Positions 37,036-46,475 of a stretch of 64,000 bases of DNA are shown here, one piece after another. The notes beneath the pieces are model-generated. The model was not told where the DNA came from. It did no database searches and saw only the letters and a program-made list of their open reading frames with translations. Position 1 is the stretch's first letter; each line of letters opens with the position of its first letter. The stretch is from assembly GCF_904846705.1 (NCBI RefSeq), contig NZ_CAJHBS010000004.1, forward strand, positions 124,001-188,000. Reading direction: 5' to 3'. The stretch is from Psychrobacter sp. Pi2-52. Its GTDB lineage: Bacteria > Pseudomonadota > Gammaproteobacteria > Pseudomonadales > Moraxellaceae. The translations under genes were made by a program, and so were the position numbers.

Positions 37036-37296
37036 TTAGAAGCTGTGGTCGCCTGACAATGCTAAATCTAATGAGCTAGTAGCAAAATTATGCTCTGGCT
37101 GATTCAGGATGTCGCGTGTGATTTTGCCAGCGGCAATTTCACGTAATGCCAATACTGTAGGCTTGTCGTTATCAACGTCAACCAACGGCTCGGCAATACC
37201 TTTGGCCAATTGACGGGCGCGTTTGCTTGCGACCAAAATTAGCTCAAAGCGATTATCAACATTATCCAAACAATCTTCAATCGTCACTCGTGCCAT
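37036..37296 (-). CDS. rpoZ: RNA polymerase omega subunit
   Basis: 86 residues (E. coli 91). Helps RNA polymerase assembly and forms one ppGpp site with beta'. The conserved N-terminal [19 protein letters not shown] and the RARQLAKGI segment followed by [15 protein letters not shown] are intact. It follows gmk after 164 bases on the same strand, the classical gmk-rpoZ-spoT order. Confidence 0.96.
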   Translation of the reverse strand: MARVTIEDCLDNVDNRFELILVASKRARQLAKGIAEPLVDVDNDKPTVLALREIAAGKITRDILNQPEHNFATSSLDLALSGDHSF

Positions 37297-37460
37297 AAAT
37301 AGCTACCTCGGTTGTTTTTATTAGTAACGGACCTTGCCCGCCACTCAATAAAAATAATATCAAAAATATAAAGGGGGATAGCTAAATATTATAGCATTTT
37401 TTGCCAAGTCGCGTAGTTGCTTTTTATATCTACTTACGAGATTAGCTGCTTGTGCGTAGT

Positions 37461-38087
37461 TTATTCTTCTACCTGAGTGTTTAGCAAGTTGCTAATCGTG
37501 CGATGATAGCGCTGCTGCTGACGACCAAGCGTCTGTCTGTCGGCCACGATAATGGCTTTTAGCTCAGCTAAGGCTACATCAAAATTATCATTGATCACTA
37601 CATAGTCAGCATTCACATATTGTGCCATTTCGGTGACCGCCCCAGCTAGACGGCGCTCTATAACTTCTACAGAATCCTGCGCGCGGGTTGAGAGACGTTG
37701 ACGTAATGTCGCAATGCTAGGTGGTAGAATAAAAACCATAATGGCATCGGGAAAGATATTTCTGATTTGCGTCGCGCCTTGCCAGTCAATCTCCAAAATA
37801 ACGTCGATACCCGCCGCTAGCTGAGTACGTACACTTTCCTCTGACGTGCCATAATAGTTACCAAATACTTCAGCATGCTCTAGAAATAGACCCGCATTGA
37901 TACCATTGGTAAAACTATCGGTATCTGTGAAATGATAGTGCTGACCATCAATCTCGCCTGGACGCGGTGCGCGAGTGGTATGAGAGACACTGACAGTCAA
38001 GTCATTGGTGGTAGCAAGCAATTGCTTAACCAGTGAGGTCTTGCCAGTACCTGAAGCGGCAGTAACGATGAATAATGAACCTGTCAT
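37461..38087 (-). CDS. gmk: Guanylate kinase
   Basis: Phosphorylates GMP to GDP. 208 residues (E. coli 207). P-loop [15 protein letters not shown] at the N-terminus, GMP-binding [19 protein letters not shown], the [13 protein letters not shown] stretch and the lid with RLSTRAQDS are clear. A terminator-like structure lies 106 bases upstream of the start on the same strand and may act as an attenuator. Confidence 0.97.
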   Translation of the reverse strand: MTGSLFIVTAASGTGKTSLVKQLLATTNDLTVSVSHTTRAPRPGEIDGQHYHFTDTDSFTNGINAGLFLEHAEVFGNYYGTSEESVRTQLAAGIDVILEIDWQGATQIRNIFPDAIMVFILPPSIATLRQRLSTRAQDSVEVIERRLAGAVTEMAQYVNADYVVINDNFDVALAELKAIIVADRQTLGRQQQRYHRTISNLLNTQVEE

Positions 38088-38460
38088 ACAATTTATCCTA
38101 ATAGAGGGTATCTTAGTAACTCGTAAAATGTATTGTAATAAATGCGTGTTGATAAAAAGTTAAGCAGTGCCTCAGCCAAAAACAAAGACTGGAAAAAATA
38201 AAAAACGCCATCATGTATGGCGATAGAAATTATAATAGATGCATTATTATAAACTGCTTTTATACAAGTTAAAGCTGGTTTTTCAATATGTCGTAAGCAT
38301 GCTGAGATTTGCCCACCAAATATTGCTATGAGTAGACAGCTATTTTAGAGAGCGATAAAAGCAAATTATGCTAAAGTAGAGCATTGATTTCGCCTTAACT
38401 TTTGAATAAAAAATTCAAAAATACGTTTTAACTATAAATTATCCAATGATAGGCCTTTTT
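38088..38460. other. 373-base divergent region between gmk and ispH
   Basis: No gene seen. On the minus strand it has two TATAAT-like elements (around 38230-38255) and an intrinsic terminator (38193-38222) before gmk. The ispH side is very AT-rich. Confidence 0.55.
38193..38222 (-). terminator. Terminator-like structure in the gmk leader
   Basis: Stem CGCCAT / ATGGCG with loop CATGT, followed on the minus strand by TTTTTTATTTTTT. It lies upstream of gmk, in the gmk direction, with no gene to the right for it to terminate. It therefore looks like a leader attenuator or the end of a very short RNA. Confidence 0.6.
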
Positions 38461-39417
38461 ATGCAAATTTATCTTGCCAACCCCCGTGGATTTTGTGCTG
38501 GTGTGGACCGTGCAATTGCGATTGTTAATGAAGCATTGACACGTTTCGAGCCGCCCATTTATGTCCGTCATGAAGTTGTGCATAATAAGTTTGTGGTGTC
38601 AGACTTGGCCAATCGTGGTGCAGTATTCGTTGAAGAGCTTCACGAAGTACCAGATGGATCCATCGTTATTTTCTCCGCTCATGGGGTCTCAAAAGCAGTT
38701 GAAGATGAGGCTGAACGTCGTGATTTGACGGTGTTTGATGCAACATGCCCGCTGGTAACTAAAGTACACATCGAAGTAGCAAAGTTTGCGCAAGATGGGA
38801 TGGATGCAGTGTTAATAGGACATGCAGGACACCCAGAAGTCGAAGGCACTATGGGGCGTTTCAATCGTCGCCATGGTGGGCAGATTCATCTGGTCGAAGA
38901 TGAAGGTGATGTGGCCGCATTGACTGTCCAAGATGCCGAACGCTTGGCATTTGTGACTCAGACAACCTTGTCGATGGATGATACTGCGCGCGTCATCGAT
39001 GCGCTGCGTGAAAAATTTCCTAGTATCCAAGGCCCTCGCAAAGATGACATTTGCTATGCTACTCAAAACCGCCAAGATGCGGTAAAAGATTTGGCCAGTC
39101 GCTGTGAAGTAGTCTTGGTAGTCGGTTCACCAAACTCATCAAACTCCAATCGCTTGCGAGAGCTGGCTGAGCGTATGAATTGCCGAGCGTATTTAATTGA
39201 TAATGCCAGTGAGATGGACAAGCGTTGGTTAGATGGTGTGCAGAGTATAGGCGTGACCGCTGGTGCATCCGCGCCCGAAGTGTTGATCCAAGAAGTATTG
39301 CAACAGTTGCAAGACTGGGGTGGCGATCTACCTAGTGAGCTATCTGGTATTGAAGAAAATGTGACGTTTAGTTTGCCGAAAGCGTTGCGGATACCTGTTA
39401 CTCAGGTTGGTAAGTAA
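38461..39417 (+). CDS. ispH: 4-hydroxy-3-methylbut-2-enyl diphosphate reductase
   Basis: Iron-sulfur enzyme that makes IPP and DMAPP in the last step of the MEP isoprenoid pathway. 318 residues (E. coli 316). The three cluster Cys are in [12 protein letters not shown] (about residue 12), [12 protein letters not shown] and [11 protein letters not shown]. Active-site His lie in [10 protein letters not shown] and [12 protein letters not shown]. The ATG at 38461 is chosen, with AGG eight bases upstream; an in-frame ATG at 38446 has none. The downstream products UbiA and UppP that depend on polyprenyls are also encoded in the window. Confidence 0.97.
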   Translation: MQIYLANPRGFCAGVDRAIAIVNEALTRFEPPIYVRHEVVHNKFVVSDLANRGAVFVEELHEVPDGSIVIFSAHGVSKAVEDEAERRDLTVFDATCPLVTKVHIEVAKFAQDGMDAVLIGHAGHPEVEGTMGRFNRRHGGQIHLVEDEGDVAALTVQDAERLAFVTQTTLSMDDTARVIDALREKFPSIQGPRKDDICYATQNRQDAVKDLASRCEVVLVVGSPNSSNSNRLRELAERMNCRAYLIDNASEMDKRWLDGVQSIGVTAGASAPEVLIQEVLQQLQDWGGDLPSELSGIEENVTFSLPKALRIPVTQVGK

Positions 39418-39470
39418 CTAATATTCGTGTTTGTATTTGTATGAACCATCATTGATATGGATAAGGTCGC

Positions 39471-39719
39471 ATGAAAGAACCAAAAGCCAGATTTGTATTG
39501 GCAGAGGCCACGCTCGCTGAAGTCAACAAGCAACTAAAACTCAATATGCTAGTGATGGCAGCAGTAGTTTTTGTATTGTTTATGAATATCATGAAGTTTA
39601 TGGCAGAAAAAAGCTTTTTCTACGCCATGCTCGCAGTAGTCATGATCTGTTTGTTATTCTTCATACAAAAGGCTCGTCGTATTCTCACGCTAAGAAAACA
39701 AGAACTTATCCATAAATAA
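39471..39719 (+). CDS. Small two-helix membrane protein of unknown function
   Basis: 82 residues. A polar N-terminus of about 22 residues precedes two membrane segments (about 23-42 and 48-66, MLVMAAVVFVLFMN and YAMLAVVMICLLFFI), followed by a Lys/Arg-rich tail. AAGG lies five bases before the ATG. It is 53 bases after ispH and 54 before the thioesterase gene, so the three may form one transcript. No family recognised. Confidence 0.7.
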   Translation: MKEPKARFVLAEATLAEVNKQLKLNMLVMAAVVFVLFMNIMKFMAEKSFFYAMLAVVMICLLFFIQKARRILTLRKQELIHK

Positions 39720-39773
39720 AAAGTACAAGCATAAATAAAAAATACAAATGAAAGTGCCAAATATAGGATAGCT

Positions 39774-40589
39774 ATGACTGCTTATTACAAATTTATTAAA
39801 CGAGAATTACAAGAAGACGGTGTCAGTGTGGCGCATTATCAGCCAACCAAGCATGCACAAGGTGCTTGGAATGAGCATGAGCAGCACATGGCGCCAGCAA
39901 CAGGCCTATTAACAGCCGAGATCAACAGCTTTGCGCCACAACCCAATACCCGTATCGCACGTGTGAGCCTCGATATCTTGGGGCTAATACCGCTTGACGA
40001 TTTTACTATCACTACTCGCTGTATCCGACCAGGCAAGACTATTGAGCTGGTCGAAGCGGTCATGAGTAGCCGTGGCCGCGATGCTATTATTGCAAGAGCG
40101 TGGCGACTAATTACTCAAGATACCAGCGAGATTGCCGGACTTGAAGATCAACCAGCAGAATACAAACCTGAAGAACTACCAGTTTGGGAAGGTATGAAAG
40201 GCTGGCCGGGCGGCTTTATTGAGAGCGTACGTCTAGTAGCAACAGAAGACCGTCGTGCTGGTCGCGGTATGGTATGGATTACCAATGATCTCGACATGGT
40301 AGAAGGCGAGCCGACTGATGACTTGGTGCATCTGTTAGGTATGGTCGATACTGCCAATGGTGTTGTACCAAGATTGGGTCTTGGTTTGTCTCAGTTAGAG
40401 TGGATGTTTCCCAATACTGATTTGCAAATCCATATGCATCGCTCGCCAAAAGGTCGCTGGCTCGGTATCGAGGCTGTACAACAATATGGCGATGATGGTA
40501 TCGGATTGACCAGTGCGGTATTGCACGATGTATACGGCCCTTTTGGTCGTAGTGAGCAAATCCTTACTATTCGTCCGATGCCACGCTAA
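39774..40589 (+). CDS. Thioesterase family protein (double hotdog type)
   Basis: 271 residues. The pattern matches the acyl-CoA thioesterase-like family with two hotdog domains: the N-terminal part includes HAQGAWNEHEQHMAPATGLL, then RIARVSLDILGLIPLDDF and RPGKTIELVEAVMSSRGRD (about residues 90-110). The second hotdog (about 160-268) includes VWITNDLDMVEGEP, LGLSQLEWMFPNTDLQIH and HDVYGPFGRSEQIL. It presumably hydrolyses acyl-CoA; the substrate is not evident. It is cytoplasmic. Confidence 0.8.
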   Translation: MTAYYKFIKRELQEDGVSVAHYQPTKHAQGAWNEHEQHMAPATGLLTAEINSFAPQPNTRIARVSLDILGLIPLDDFTITTRCIRPGKTIELVEAVMSSRGRDAIIARAWRLITQDTSEIAGLEDQPAEYKPEELPVWEGMKGWPGGFIESVRLVATEDRRAGRGMVWITNDLDMVEGEPTDDLVHLLGMVDTANGVVPRLGLGLSQLEWMFPNTDLQIHMHRSPKGRWLGIEAVQQYGDDGIGLTSAVLHDVYGPFGRSEQILTIRPMPR

Positions 40590-40738
40590 AAGGCTAAGAG
40601 TCAGCCAGCTTATAGTTTTGTAAAATAAAATAATACGTTGTAATCAATTAATTATACAAATAATAGAGAAATGGTTTTAATAGTAGCTAACAAGATAATA
40701 TTACTAACAGGCCGATGTTAATCGACATAGAGGTTACT
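40590..40738. other. Upstream region of the 24-codon gene
   Basis: Together with the following elements this makes a 486-base gap before htpG. It is AT-rich; TTGTAA and TAATAG with a 17-base spacer (about 40638-40666) could be a promoter for the small gene. Confidence in that is low. Confidence 0.3.
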
Positions 40739-40813
40739 ATGAAAGCCCATACTCAATTTTCAAAAAAGCTGACGACTCTCTGGAATATATTGATAGAAGC
40801 ATATTCAGAATAG
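40739..40813 (+). CDS. Probable 24-residue small protein
   Basis: An open frame of 24 codons from ATG 40739 to TAG 40813, with AGAGG six bases upstream, one of the better ribosome sites in the window. The peptide starts MKAHTQFSKKLTTLWN and ends with a short hydrophobic/acidic stretch, consistent with an amphipathic helix. A strong intrinsic terminator follows 68 bases downstream, so the unit looks like a complete tiny gene or a short regulatory leader. No family recognised. Confidence 0.5.
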   Translation: MKAHTQFSKKLTTLWNILIEAYSE

Positions 40814-40880
40814 TTGCTGTTGTTTGCGCTTTGATTGCTATATCAGAAAATGACTGAGCAAATAAATAACTGACACCAGA

Positions 40881-40914
40881 ACACCGCCTTGGTAAACAAG
40901 CGCGGTGTTTTTTA
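40881..40914 (+). terminator. Intrinsic terminator between the small gene and htpG
   Basis: Stem AACACCGCCTTG / CAAG-C-GCGGTGTT with one bulged base and the loop GTAAA, then TTTT. It insulates htpG from upstream transcription and marks a transcript that ends before htpG. Confidence 0.88.
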
Positions 40915-40932
40915 TGGAATAAATCTTTTGAG

Positions 40933-40960
40933 CTTGAATTTTTTCTCAATGCCCCTATTA
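40933..40960 (+). promoter_or_regulatory. Candidate sigma-32 (heat-shock) promoter of htpG
   Basis: CTTGAA at 40933-40938, a 13-base spacer, and CCCCTATTA at 40952-40960. This fits the known sigma-32 pattern closely. It lies between the upstream terminator and htpG, with a leader of about 105 bases. Confidence 0.7.
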
Positions 40961-41075
40961 GTATAGACAGTTTAACGGTATTGCATACGGCAAGTTCTCT
41001 AACATTATGAGAGCGGCTTTAGTGAGTATATCGTTATCTGATAATAGGTCTTTCATAGAATTTAAAGGAGTTTTT

Positions 41076-43037
41076 ATGAGTGAAGCAACTCAAGCTGAAG
41101 GTCTGAATCCAGAATTAAAAAAACATACGTTTGAAGCGGAAGTGGCGCAGTTACTGCATTTGGTAACGCATTCACTATATTCTAACGCTGATATTTTTGT
41201 CCGCGAGTTGGTATCTAATGCGTCGGATGCTTGTGATAAGTTGCGCTTTGAAGGCACAAATGATGATAGCCTTTATGAAGATGATGGCGAATTAAAAATC
41301 CGCATCGCTGTTGACGAAGCCGCCAAAACCATTACCTTTACCGACAATGGTATTGGTATGAACGAAGCCGATGCAATCGAAAACTTAGGTACGATTGCTA
41401 AATCAGGCACCAAGGCGTTTTTAGACAAATTGTCTGAATCACAAAAGCAAGACGGACAATTGATTGGTCAGTTCGGTGTTGGTTTTTACTCAGGTTTTAT
41501 CGTGGCTGATACCATCAGTGTTGAATCACGTAAAGCGGGCGAGACTGCGGATAAAGGCGTGCGCTGGGTATCAGATGGTACTGGCAGCTTTACTGTTGAA
41601 CGTATTACCAAAGAAACGCGCGGTACGGCGATTACTTTGCACTTAAAAGAAGAATATAGCGAGGGTGAAGATAGCTACTTGGACCGCAGTAAAATCAAGC
41701 GCTTGGTCAATAAATACTCTGACCATATCAGCTTGCCGATTCAGATGCGTAAAGAGATCTGGCAAGAAGACGTAAAAGAAGACGAGAATGACGACACGCC
41801 TGCTGGTGGCGAGATGGTACTCACTGATGAGTGGGAAACAATCAATAAAGCCAGTGCACTATGGACGCGCTCTAGCTCTGAAATTGAAGATGATGAGTAT
41901 GTCGATTTTTATAAGAATATTTCTTATGACATGGATGCGCCGCTTACTTGGACGCATAACCGTGTAGAGGGTCGCGTACAGTATACGCAGCTATTATATA
42001 TTCCTAAAAAAGCACCAGTTGATCTATACACTCGTGAGCAGCAGCATGGTCTAAAGCTTTATGTGAAGCGCGTCTTTATCATGGACGAAGCTGAGCAATT
42101 GCTACCGATGTATTTGCGTTTTGTGAAAGGGGTAATCGATTCAGCAGACTTGCCATTAAACGTAAGTCGTGAGCTACTACAAGAGTCACGTGATGTAAAA
42201 TCTATCCGTGATGGTAACGCTCGCCGTATCTTAACCTTACTCGCAAGCCTTGCTAATAGCGAAGACAATGAGAAGCAAGAGAAGTTTGCCCAATTCTATG
42301 CAGAGTTTGGTGATGTCATCAAAGAAGGTCTAGGCGAAGACGCCGGCAATCAAGAACGTATTGCTAAGCTATTGCGTTATGCCACCAGCACCCAAGACGG
42401 TTTGGTAACAAGCTTTGAAGATTATAAAGGCCGTATGAAAGATGGTCAAAAAGCCATCTACTACCTCACCGCTGATAATCTAGCCGCTGCGAAAAACAGC
42501 CCGCAACTTGAGCTATTCAAGAAAAAAGGCATCGAAGTTATCTTGATGACCAGCCGTGTTGATGAATGGGCAATGAACTTCTTGACCTCATTCGATGAGA
42601 CACCGCTGCAAAACATCGCCAAAGGCGCAGTAGATTTAGGCGACTTGCAAGATGATGAAGAAAAAGCGGAAGCGGAGAAAGCCCAAGAAACGCTAAAGCC
42701 AGTAGTTGATAAACTAAAGGCTGCATTGGGCGAGCGTGCTAAAGACGTCAAAGTATCTACTCGTCTAGTCGATAGTCCAGCTTGCTTGGTCGTTGGTGAA
42801 GGTGAGCTATCACCACAAATGATTCAGATGCTACAACAAATGGGTCAGGATGTACCAGCAAGTAAGCCAACGCTAGAAGTAAACCCTGATCATCCACTCA
42901 TCAAAAAGCTTGAAAGTAGTGATCAGTTTGATGATTTGGCACAGGTGATCTTTGATCAAGCATTATTGGCAGATGGCGGTCAGCTAGACGATCCAGCCGC
43001 TTACCTAAAACGCGTCAATGAGCTATTGATGAGATAA
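41076..43037 (+). CDS. htpG: Hsp90-type chaperone HtpG
   Basis: ATP-dependent chaperone. 653 residues (E. coli 624). The GHKL ATPase domain shows [16 protein letters not shown] (about residue 38), [28 protein letters not shown] and [15 protein letters not shown]. The middle domain includes [13 protein letters not shown] with the catalytic-loop Arg, and the C-terminal dimerisation domain ends at the last residues without an MEEVD motif, as usual in bacteria. The start at 41076 has AAAGGAG six bases upstream. A terminator follows. Confidence 0.98.
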   Translation: MSEATQAEGLNPELKKHTFEAEVAQLLHLVTHSLYSNADIFVRELVSNASDACDKLRFEGTNDDSLYEDDGELKIRIAVDEAAKTITFTDNGIGMNEADAIENLGTIAKSGTKAFLDKLSESQKQDGQLIGQFGVGFYSGFIVADTISVESRKAGETADKGVRWVSDGTGSFTVERITKETRGTAITLHLKEEYSEGEDSYLDRSKIKRLVNKYSDHISLPIQMRKEIWQEDVKEDENDDTPAGGEMVLTDEWETINKASALWTRSSSEIEDDEYVDFYKNISYDMDAPLTWTHNRVEGRVQYTQLLYIPKKAPVDLYTREQQHGLKLYVKRVFIMDEAEQLLPMYLRFVKGVIDSADLPLNVSRELLQESRDVKSIRDGNARRILTLLASLANSEDNEKQEKFAQFYAEFGDVIKEGLGEDAGNQERIAKLLRYATSTQDGLVTSFEDYKGRMKDGQKAIYYLTADNLAAAKNSPQLELFKKKGIEVILMTSRVDEWAMNFLTSFDETPLQNIAKGAVDLGDLQDDEEKAEAEKAQETLKPVVDKLKAALGERAKDVKVSTRLVDSPACLVVGEGELSPQMIQMLQQMGQDVPASKPTLEVNPDHPLIKKLESSDQFDDLAQVIFDQALLADGGQLDDPAAYLKRVNELLMR

Positions 43038-43052
43038 TGTTTAGTAATTAGT

Positions 43053-43089
43053 AAAAAAAGGAGGCTTTATATAAGAGGCCTCCTTTTTT
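43053..43089 (+). terminator. Intrinsic terminator after htpG
   Basis: Stem AAAAGGAGGC / GCCTCCTTTT with a 12-base loop, ending in six T. A-runs on the other side could let it work in both directions, though no minus-strand gene is near. Confidence 0.92.
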
Positions 43090-43357
43090 ATTTGAATTTT
43101 TGGCAAAATTTGAGTGAATTTTACAAATCAGCCTTATCCTCTTAACCGACAATCCGTTACAATCGCGATAGATTAGCGAGCTAAAATATTAGGCAATGCT
43201 AGTCATCTTCTATAATCACTCCATCGTGAATTCAATATAAATCGATGTCTGCATGCTGTACAAAAAATCGTCAATTGATTGCACCGCGCGGCTGTTACAT
43301 TAAGATAATTATCATTGAGTCATTTTATTTTTCTCGACTGGCTAGAGGTCTAAGTCT
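43090..43357. other. Non-coding region upstream of the C13 peptidase gene
   Basis: With the terminator this is a 320-base gap. It contains GATAATTATCATT at 43304-43316, which weakly recalls a Fur site, and no gene that I can see. Confidence 0.4.
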
Positions 43358-44839
43358 TTGTCACTTACGTCGTTAAAAACCGTCTCGCTTCAGCGTTTTT
43401 CGCTCAATTTCGCTGCCAATATTATTGCAACCTTATGGATGCTGGTGGGCTCAACACGGGCTTTTTCTTGGGTTAAACCTACTTTTGTACAGTTTGCCGT
43501 ATTTGCACTATTGGCGCTTGGTAGTAATGTCTTATTTTCATGGTTAGCTGCTGAAAGTGGCAGCATATTCAATGAGCAAGGATTGGTCAGCTATTTGATC
43601 TGGCCGATGATTATTTTGCTTGGTGGTATCATTTTGGCTCGGCGAGCCAGCAACCAAGCATTGGTATTTGTACCAGTAGTACTGTGGTTGGTCGCTGATA
43701 CATTGTCAGCCCTATTACAGAGCTTGGTGCAGTTTTTTGGTAGCTATGGTTGGTTGCCAAATTGGAGTTATTCGTTCTTACCAGTACTGTTTTTAGTATT
43801 GTTCTTATGGCAGACGCTAGCGTTGCTTTGGATTTTTTCCCGACGTCTGCGCATACCATGGTGGGAGCGAATCATTGTATTGGTTGGCGCGGTAGCGTTG
43901 CTGACTATCTGGCAGCGTAATGTCGCAGACCAGCCAATCTTTAAGCAAATACCTGTAGAGCCTGTACTAGAAGAGGCGGCACTATATCAGCAGCCGCGCC
44001 TATTACAGCAAGCATTGGATAGTATAGACCCGAGTATCGATGGCAAAACCGACTGGTACTTTATGGGAGTTGCAGGATTCTCAGATCAAAACGTCTTTCG
44101 TTCCGAGATTAATAAGGTACGCGAGTTGTTTGATGTGCGCTTTGGTACTAGCGGGCATTCACTATCGCTGATCAATAATACTTATAGCTGGCTCGATGAA
44201 CCAATTGCTACTAAGACTAGCATTTTGCGCGGCCTAAAGAAAATCGGTCAGCAGATGAACCCTGATGAAGATGTGTTGTTCCTGACGTTGTCTTCACATG
44301 GTAACCAAGATATCGTTCAGTTGGCAAATCCGCCGCTTGCGATGGATAATTTAGATGCTACATGGTTGCGTGACGCGCTAGACGCATCGGGTATTCGCTG
44401 GCGTGTGATCGTGGTGTCTGCCTGCTACTCAGGTTCGTTTATTGACGAATTGGCATCGCCAACCACGGTAGTGATTACTGCATCAGCCGCTGACAAAGCA
44501 TCATTTGGCTGCACCAACACAGCTGAGATGACCTATTTTGGTCAAGCGTTTTTTGCTGAAAGCCTACGAGGGAATACCAGTTTTGAGTCGGCTTTTAAGG
44601 ATGCCAGTATACGGGTCAATGAGCGTGAGAGCGCAATGGGCTTTGAGCCATCAGAGCCGCAGATGGTAATCGGTAGTTTAATGGAGACGGCATTGCCTGC
44701 GTTTGAGCAAGTATTGTTTGATAAGGCGCGCCCATCCGTTGCTAGTATTACAAATAATGCTACTTCTACAACGGTTAATACTCTACCTGACAGCGCTACT
44801 AATCTGTCGGTAGACGAAGTAGAGATAGCTGCTGAATAG
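43358..44839 (+). CDS. Membrane-anchored C13 (legumain/caspase-like) peptidase
   Basis: 493 residues. The start is probably TTG at 43358, with AGAGG nine bases upstream. The N-terminal ~185 residues hold about five or six membrane segments. A caspase-fold domain (about 225-420) includes WYFMGVAGFSDQNVF, FLTLSSHGNQD with His314 and VIVVSACYSGSFIDEL with Cys356, the expected catalytic dyad of the C13/CD-clan peptidases. It matches uncharacterised bacterial C13 family proteins. The active domain could be on either side of the membrane. A Thr/Asn/Ser tail follows. The substrate is unknown. Confidence 0.82.
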   Translation: MSLTSLKTVSLQRFSLNFAANIIATLWMLVGSTRAFSWVKPTFVQFAVFALLALGSNVLFSWLAAESGSIFNEQGLVSYLIWPMIILLGGIILARRASNQALVFVPVVLWLVADTLSALLQSLVQFFGSYGWLPNWSYSFLPVLFLVLFLWQTLALLWIFSRRLRIPWWERIIVLVGAVALLTIWQRNVADQPIFKQIPVEPVLEEAALYQQPRLLQQALDSIDPSIDGKTDWYFMGVAGFSDQNVFRSEINKVRELFDVRFGTSGHSLSLINNTYSWLDEPIATKTSILRGLKKIGQQMNPDEDVLFLTLSSHGNQDIVQLANPPLAMDNLDATWLRDALDASGIRWRVIVVSACYSGSFIDELASPTTVVITASAADKASFGCTNTAEMTYFGQAFFAESLRGNTSFESAFKDASIRVNERESAMGFEPSEPQMVIGSLMETALPAFEQVLFDKARPSVASITNNATSTTVNTLPDSATNLSVDEVEIAAE

Positions 44840-44861
44840 CTAAATAAATATAAAGTATGAT

Positions 44862-44882
44862 TTGGCATTTAATAAATGCCAA
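44862..44882. other. Hairpin after the C13 peptidase gene
   Basis: TTGGCATTT / AAATGCCAA with an AAT loop, 23 bases after the stop codon. There is no T-run, so it is at best a weak terminator or an RNA-stabilising hairpin before fghA. Confidence 0.4.
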
Positions 44883-44959
44883 TATCAGATTTACTATTAG
44901 ATGATGAGCATTTATTAAACATTGTCATTGGTTCTATTTTGAATAAAAGGATATCACTC

Positions 44960-45850
44960 ATGCAAAATTCCTATAGTCATAGTTTATCTACTAATAAACA
45001 GCTTACTCAAAAAAGTGTGAATCGCTGTTTTAATGGTGAGCAGCATTATTATAGTCACGAGTCGACGTCTACCAAAACCTCTATGACGTTTAGTATTTAT
45101 CTACCTGATGAAGCCTTGGCTGGACGACGTTGTCCTGCGATATTGTACCTATCAGGTTTGACATGTAATGCCGATAATGTCACCCATAAAGCGCATTTTC
45201 AGCAAAAATGCAGCGAGCTTGGTATGATACTTATCGCACCTGATACCTCACCTAGAAGTAGTGACGACAGCGATGTACCAAACGACGATCGCTATTTTGT
45301 CGGTCAAGGTGCAGGTTATTATGTTGACGCGACTCAAGCGCCGTGGTCAGACAATTTTAATATGCAAAGCTATATTGTCGATGAGTTATATGACTTACTA
45401 CGTTCAGAGTTTCCCATTCACAGCATCGGTGTCACAGGACACTCAATGGGTGGTCATGGCGCATTATTACTAGGGTTTAAGTTCCCAAGTAAGTTTGTCA
45501 GCGTATCGGCTTTATCGCCAGTATGCGCAGCCAGTGAGTCTGCATGGGGGCAAGCTGCTTACACAGAGTACTTCGGTGATGATAAGTTTCTATGGGCACA
45601 AGCGGACGCCTCACAGATGATTGAAAAGGTCGGTCAGCAGTATTCGAGCATTTTAGTCGACCAAGGCGCAGCTGATAACTTCTTAGCAGAAGGTCAGCTA
45701 CAGACCTCTAAACTACAAGACGCTTGTGCAAAAGCTGAACAGCCCTTAACATTACGCTATCAAGCGGGGCATGACCACAGCTATTATTTTATCCAAACAG
45801 TGATTAATGATCATATCGAACATCATTGGCATATGGCTCAAATGAGCTAA
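44960..45850 (+). CDS. fghA: S-formylglutathione hydrolase
   Basis: Hydrolyses S-formylglutathione to formate and glutathione, the second step of glutathione-dependent formaldehyde removal. 296 residues (E. coli FrmB 277). Alpha/beta-hydrolase esterase-D signature GVTGHSMGGHGALLL holds the nucleophile Ser (about 167); the Asp lies in LVDQGAADNFL and the His in AGHDHSYYF. The start at 44960 has AAAGG nine bases upstream. No formaldehyde dehydrogenase gene is adjacent. It uses the glutathione made by GshB. Confidence 0.94.
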   Translation: MQNSYSHSLSTNKQLTQKSVNRCFNGEQHYYSHESTSTKTSMTFSIYLPDEALAGRRCPAILYLSGLTCNADNVTHKAHFQQKCSELGMILIAPDTSPRSSDDSDVPNDDRYFVGQGAGYYVDATQAPWSDNFNMQSYIVDELYDLLRSEFPIHSIGVTGHSMGGHGALLLGFKFPSKFVSVSALSPVCAASESAWGQAAYTEYFGDDKFLWAQADASQMIEKVGQQYSSILVDQGAADNFLAEGQLQTSKLQDACAKAEQPLTLRYQAGHDHSYYFIQTVINDHIEHHWHMAQMS

Positions 45851-45914
45851 GATGTCATTCAGATGACCGTGATACATTTTTCGCTATTCCATTCATGCTC
45901 AACAGGTAATTTTT

Positions 45915-46361
45915 ATGGCAAGTTATCAAGATTTGACAGCTTCTAATCCAAAGAATAAGTCAGCAGATACGAGCTCTACAAAAGCGACTATGCAGGCTGA
46001 TATGGATGCTGCTCTACAAAATAAACAACGTAACATTGATTATAATGATGAAGTGTCTCAAGTTAAGTCAGACGAGCTGATTGCAAAAACCGTCAACGAC
46101 GCTGGCGATAGAGTACTTGATGATGTGCAAATATCTCGCGTGATAGAGATGGCATGGGAAGATAGAACGCCATTTGGTGCTATAGAGCATAGCTATGGTC
46201 TCGATGAGACTGGGGTTATCAAACTCATGCGCCAAGAGCTCAAGCCGTCGTCTTTTCGCTTATGGCGTCAGAGAGTGAGCAATCGCGCCACCAAACATGA
46301 GGCAAAGCGCTCTTTCGAAGTTGGCCGTGCTTATTGTAAAACTCAATATAAGCAGCGCTAA
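45915..46361 (+). CDS. TIGR03643 (DUF2805) family protein
   Basis: 148 residues. The C-terminal ~85 residues match the TIGR03643 pattern: VIEMAWEDRTPFGAIEHSYG, DETGVIKLMRQELKPSSFRL and WRQRVSNRATKHEAKR. The helix-turn-helix-like first part suggests nucleic-acid contact, but the family has no established role. The first ~60 residues are a polar Lys/Asp/Asn-rich extension. It follows fghA after 64 bases. Confidence 0.82.
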   Translation: MASYQDLTASNPKNKSADTSSTKATMQADMDAALQNKQRNIDYNDEVSQVKSDELIAKTVNDAGDRVLDDVQISRVIEMAWEDRTPFGAIEHSYGLDETGVIKLMRQELKPSSFRLWRQRVSNRATKHEAKRSFEVGRAYCKTQYKQR

Positions 46362-46392
46362 ACCATTAAGTATTTAACATCATTATATAAAA

Positions 46393-46413
46393 GGCTCTCA
46401 GCATATGTGAGCC
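46393..46413 (+). terminator. Weak hairpin between the TIGR03643 gene and rpe
   Basis: GGCTCTCA / TGTGAGCC with one mismatch and a GCATA loop. The T-rich stretch starts about ten bases later, so termination is uncertain. Confidence 0.35.
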
Positions 46414-46475
46414 GCTTGAAATTTTCTTTTTAATTTATCAATATCTTATATAAACATGAATTAGGTAGCTCAATT

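Noticed and set aside
40737-40949. 70-codon minus-strand frame opposite the 24-codon gene
   Set aside because: It runs through the plus-strand terminator stem and the htpG promoter and has no ribosome site.
43304-43316. Fur-box-like GATAATTATCATT before the C13 peptidase gene
   Set aside because: It covers only part of the 19-base consensus, the region is AT-rich, and the gene has no link to iron.
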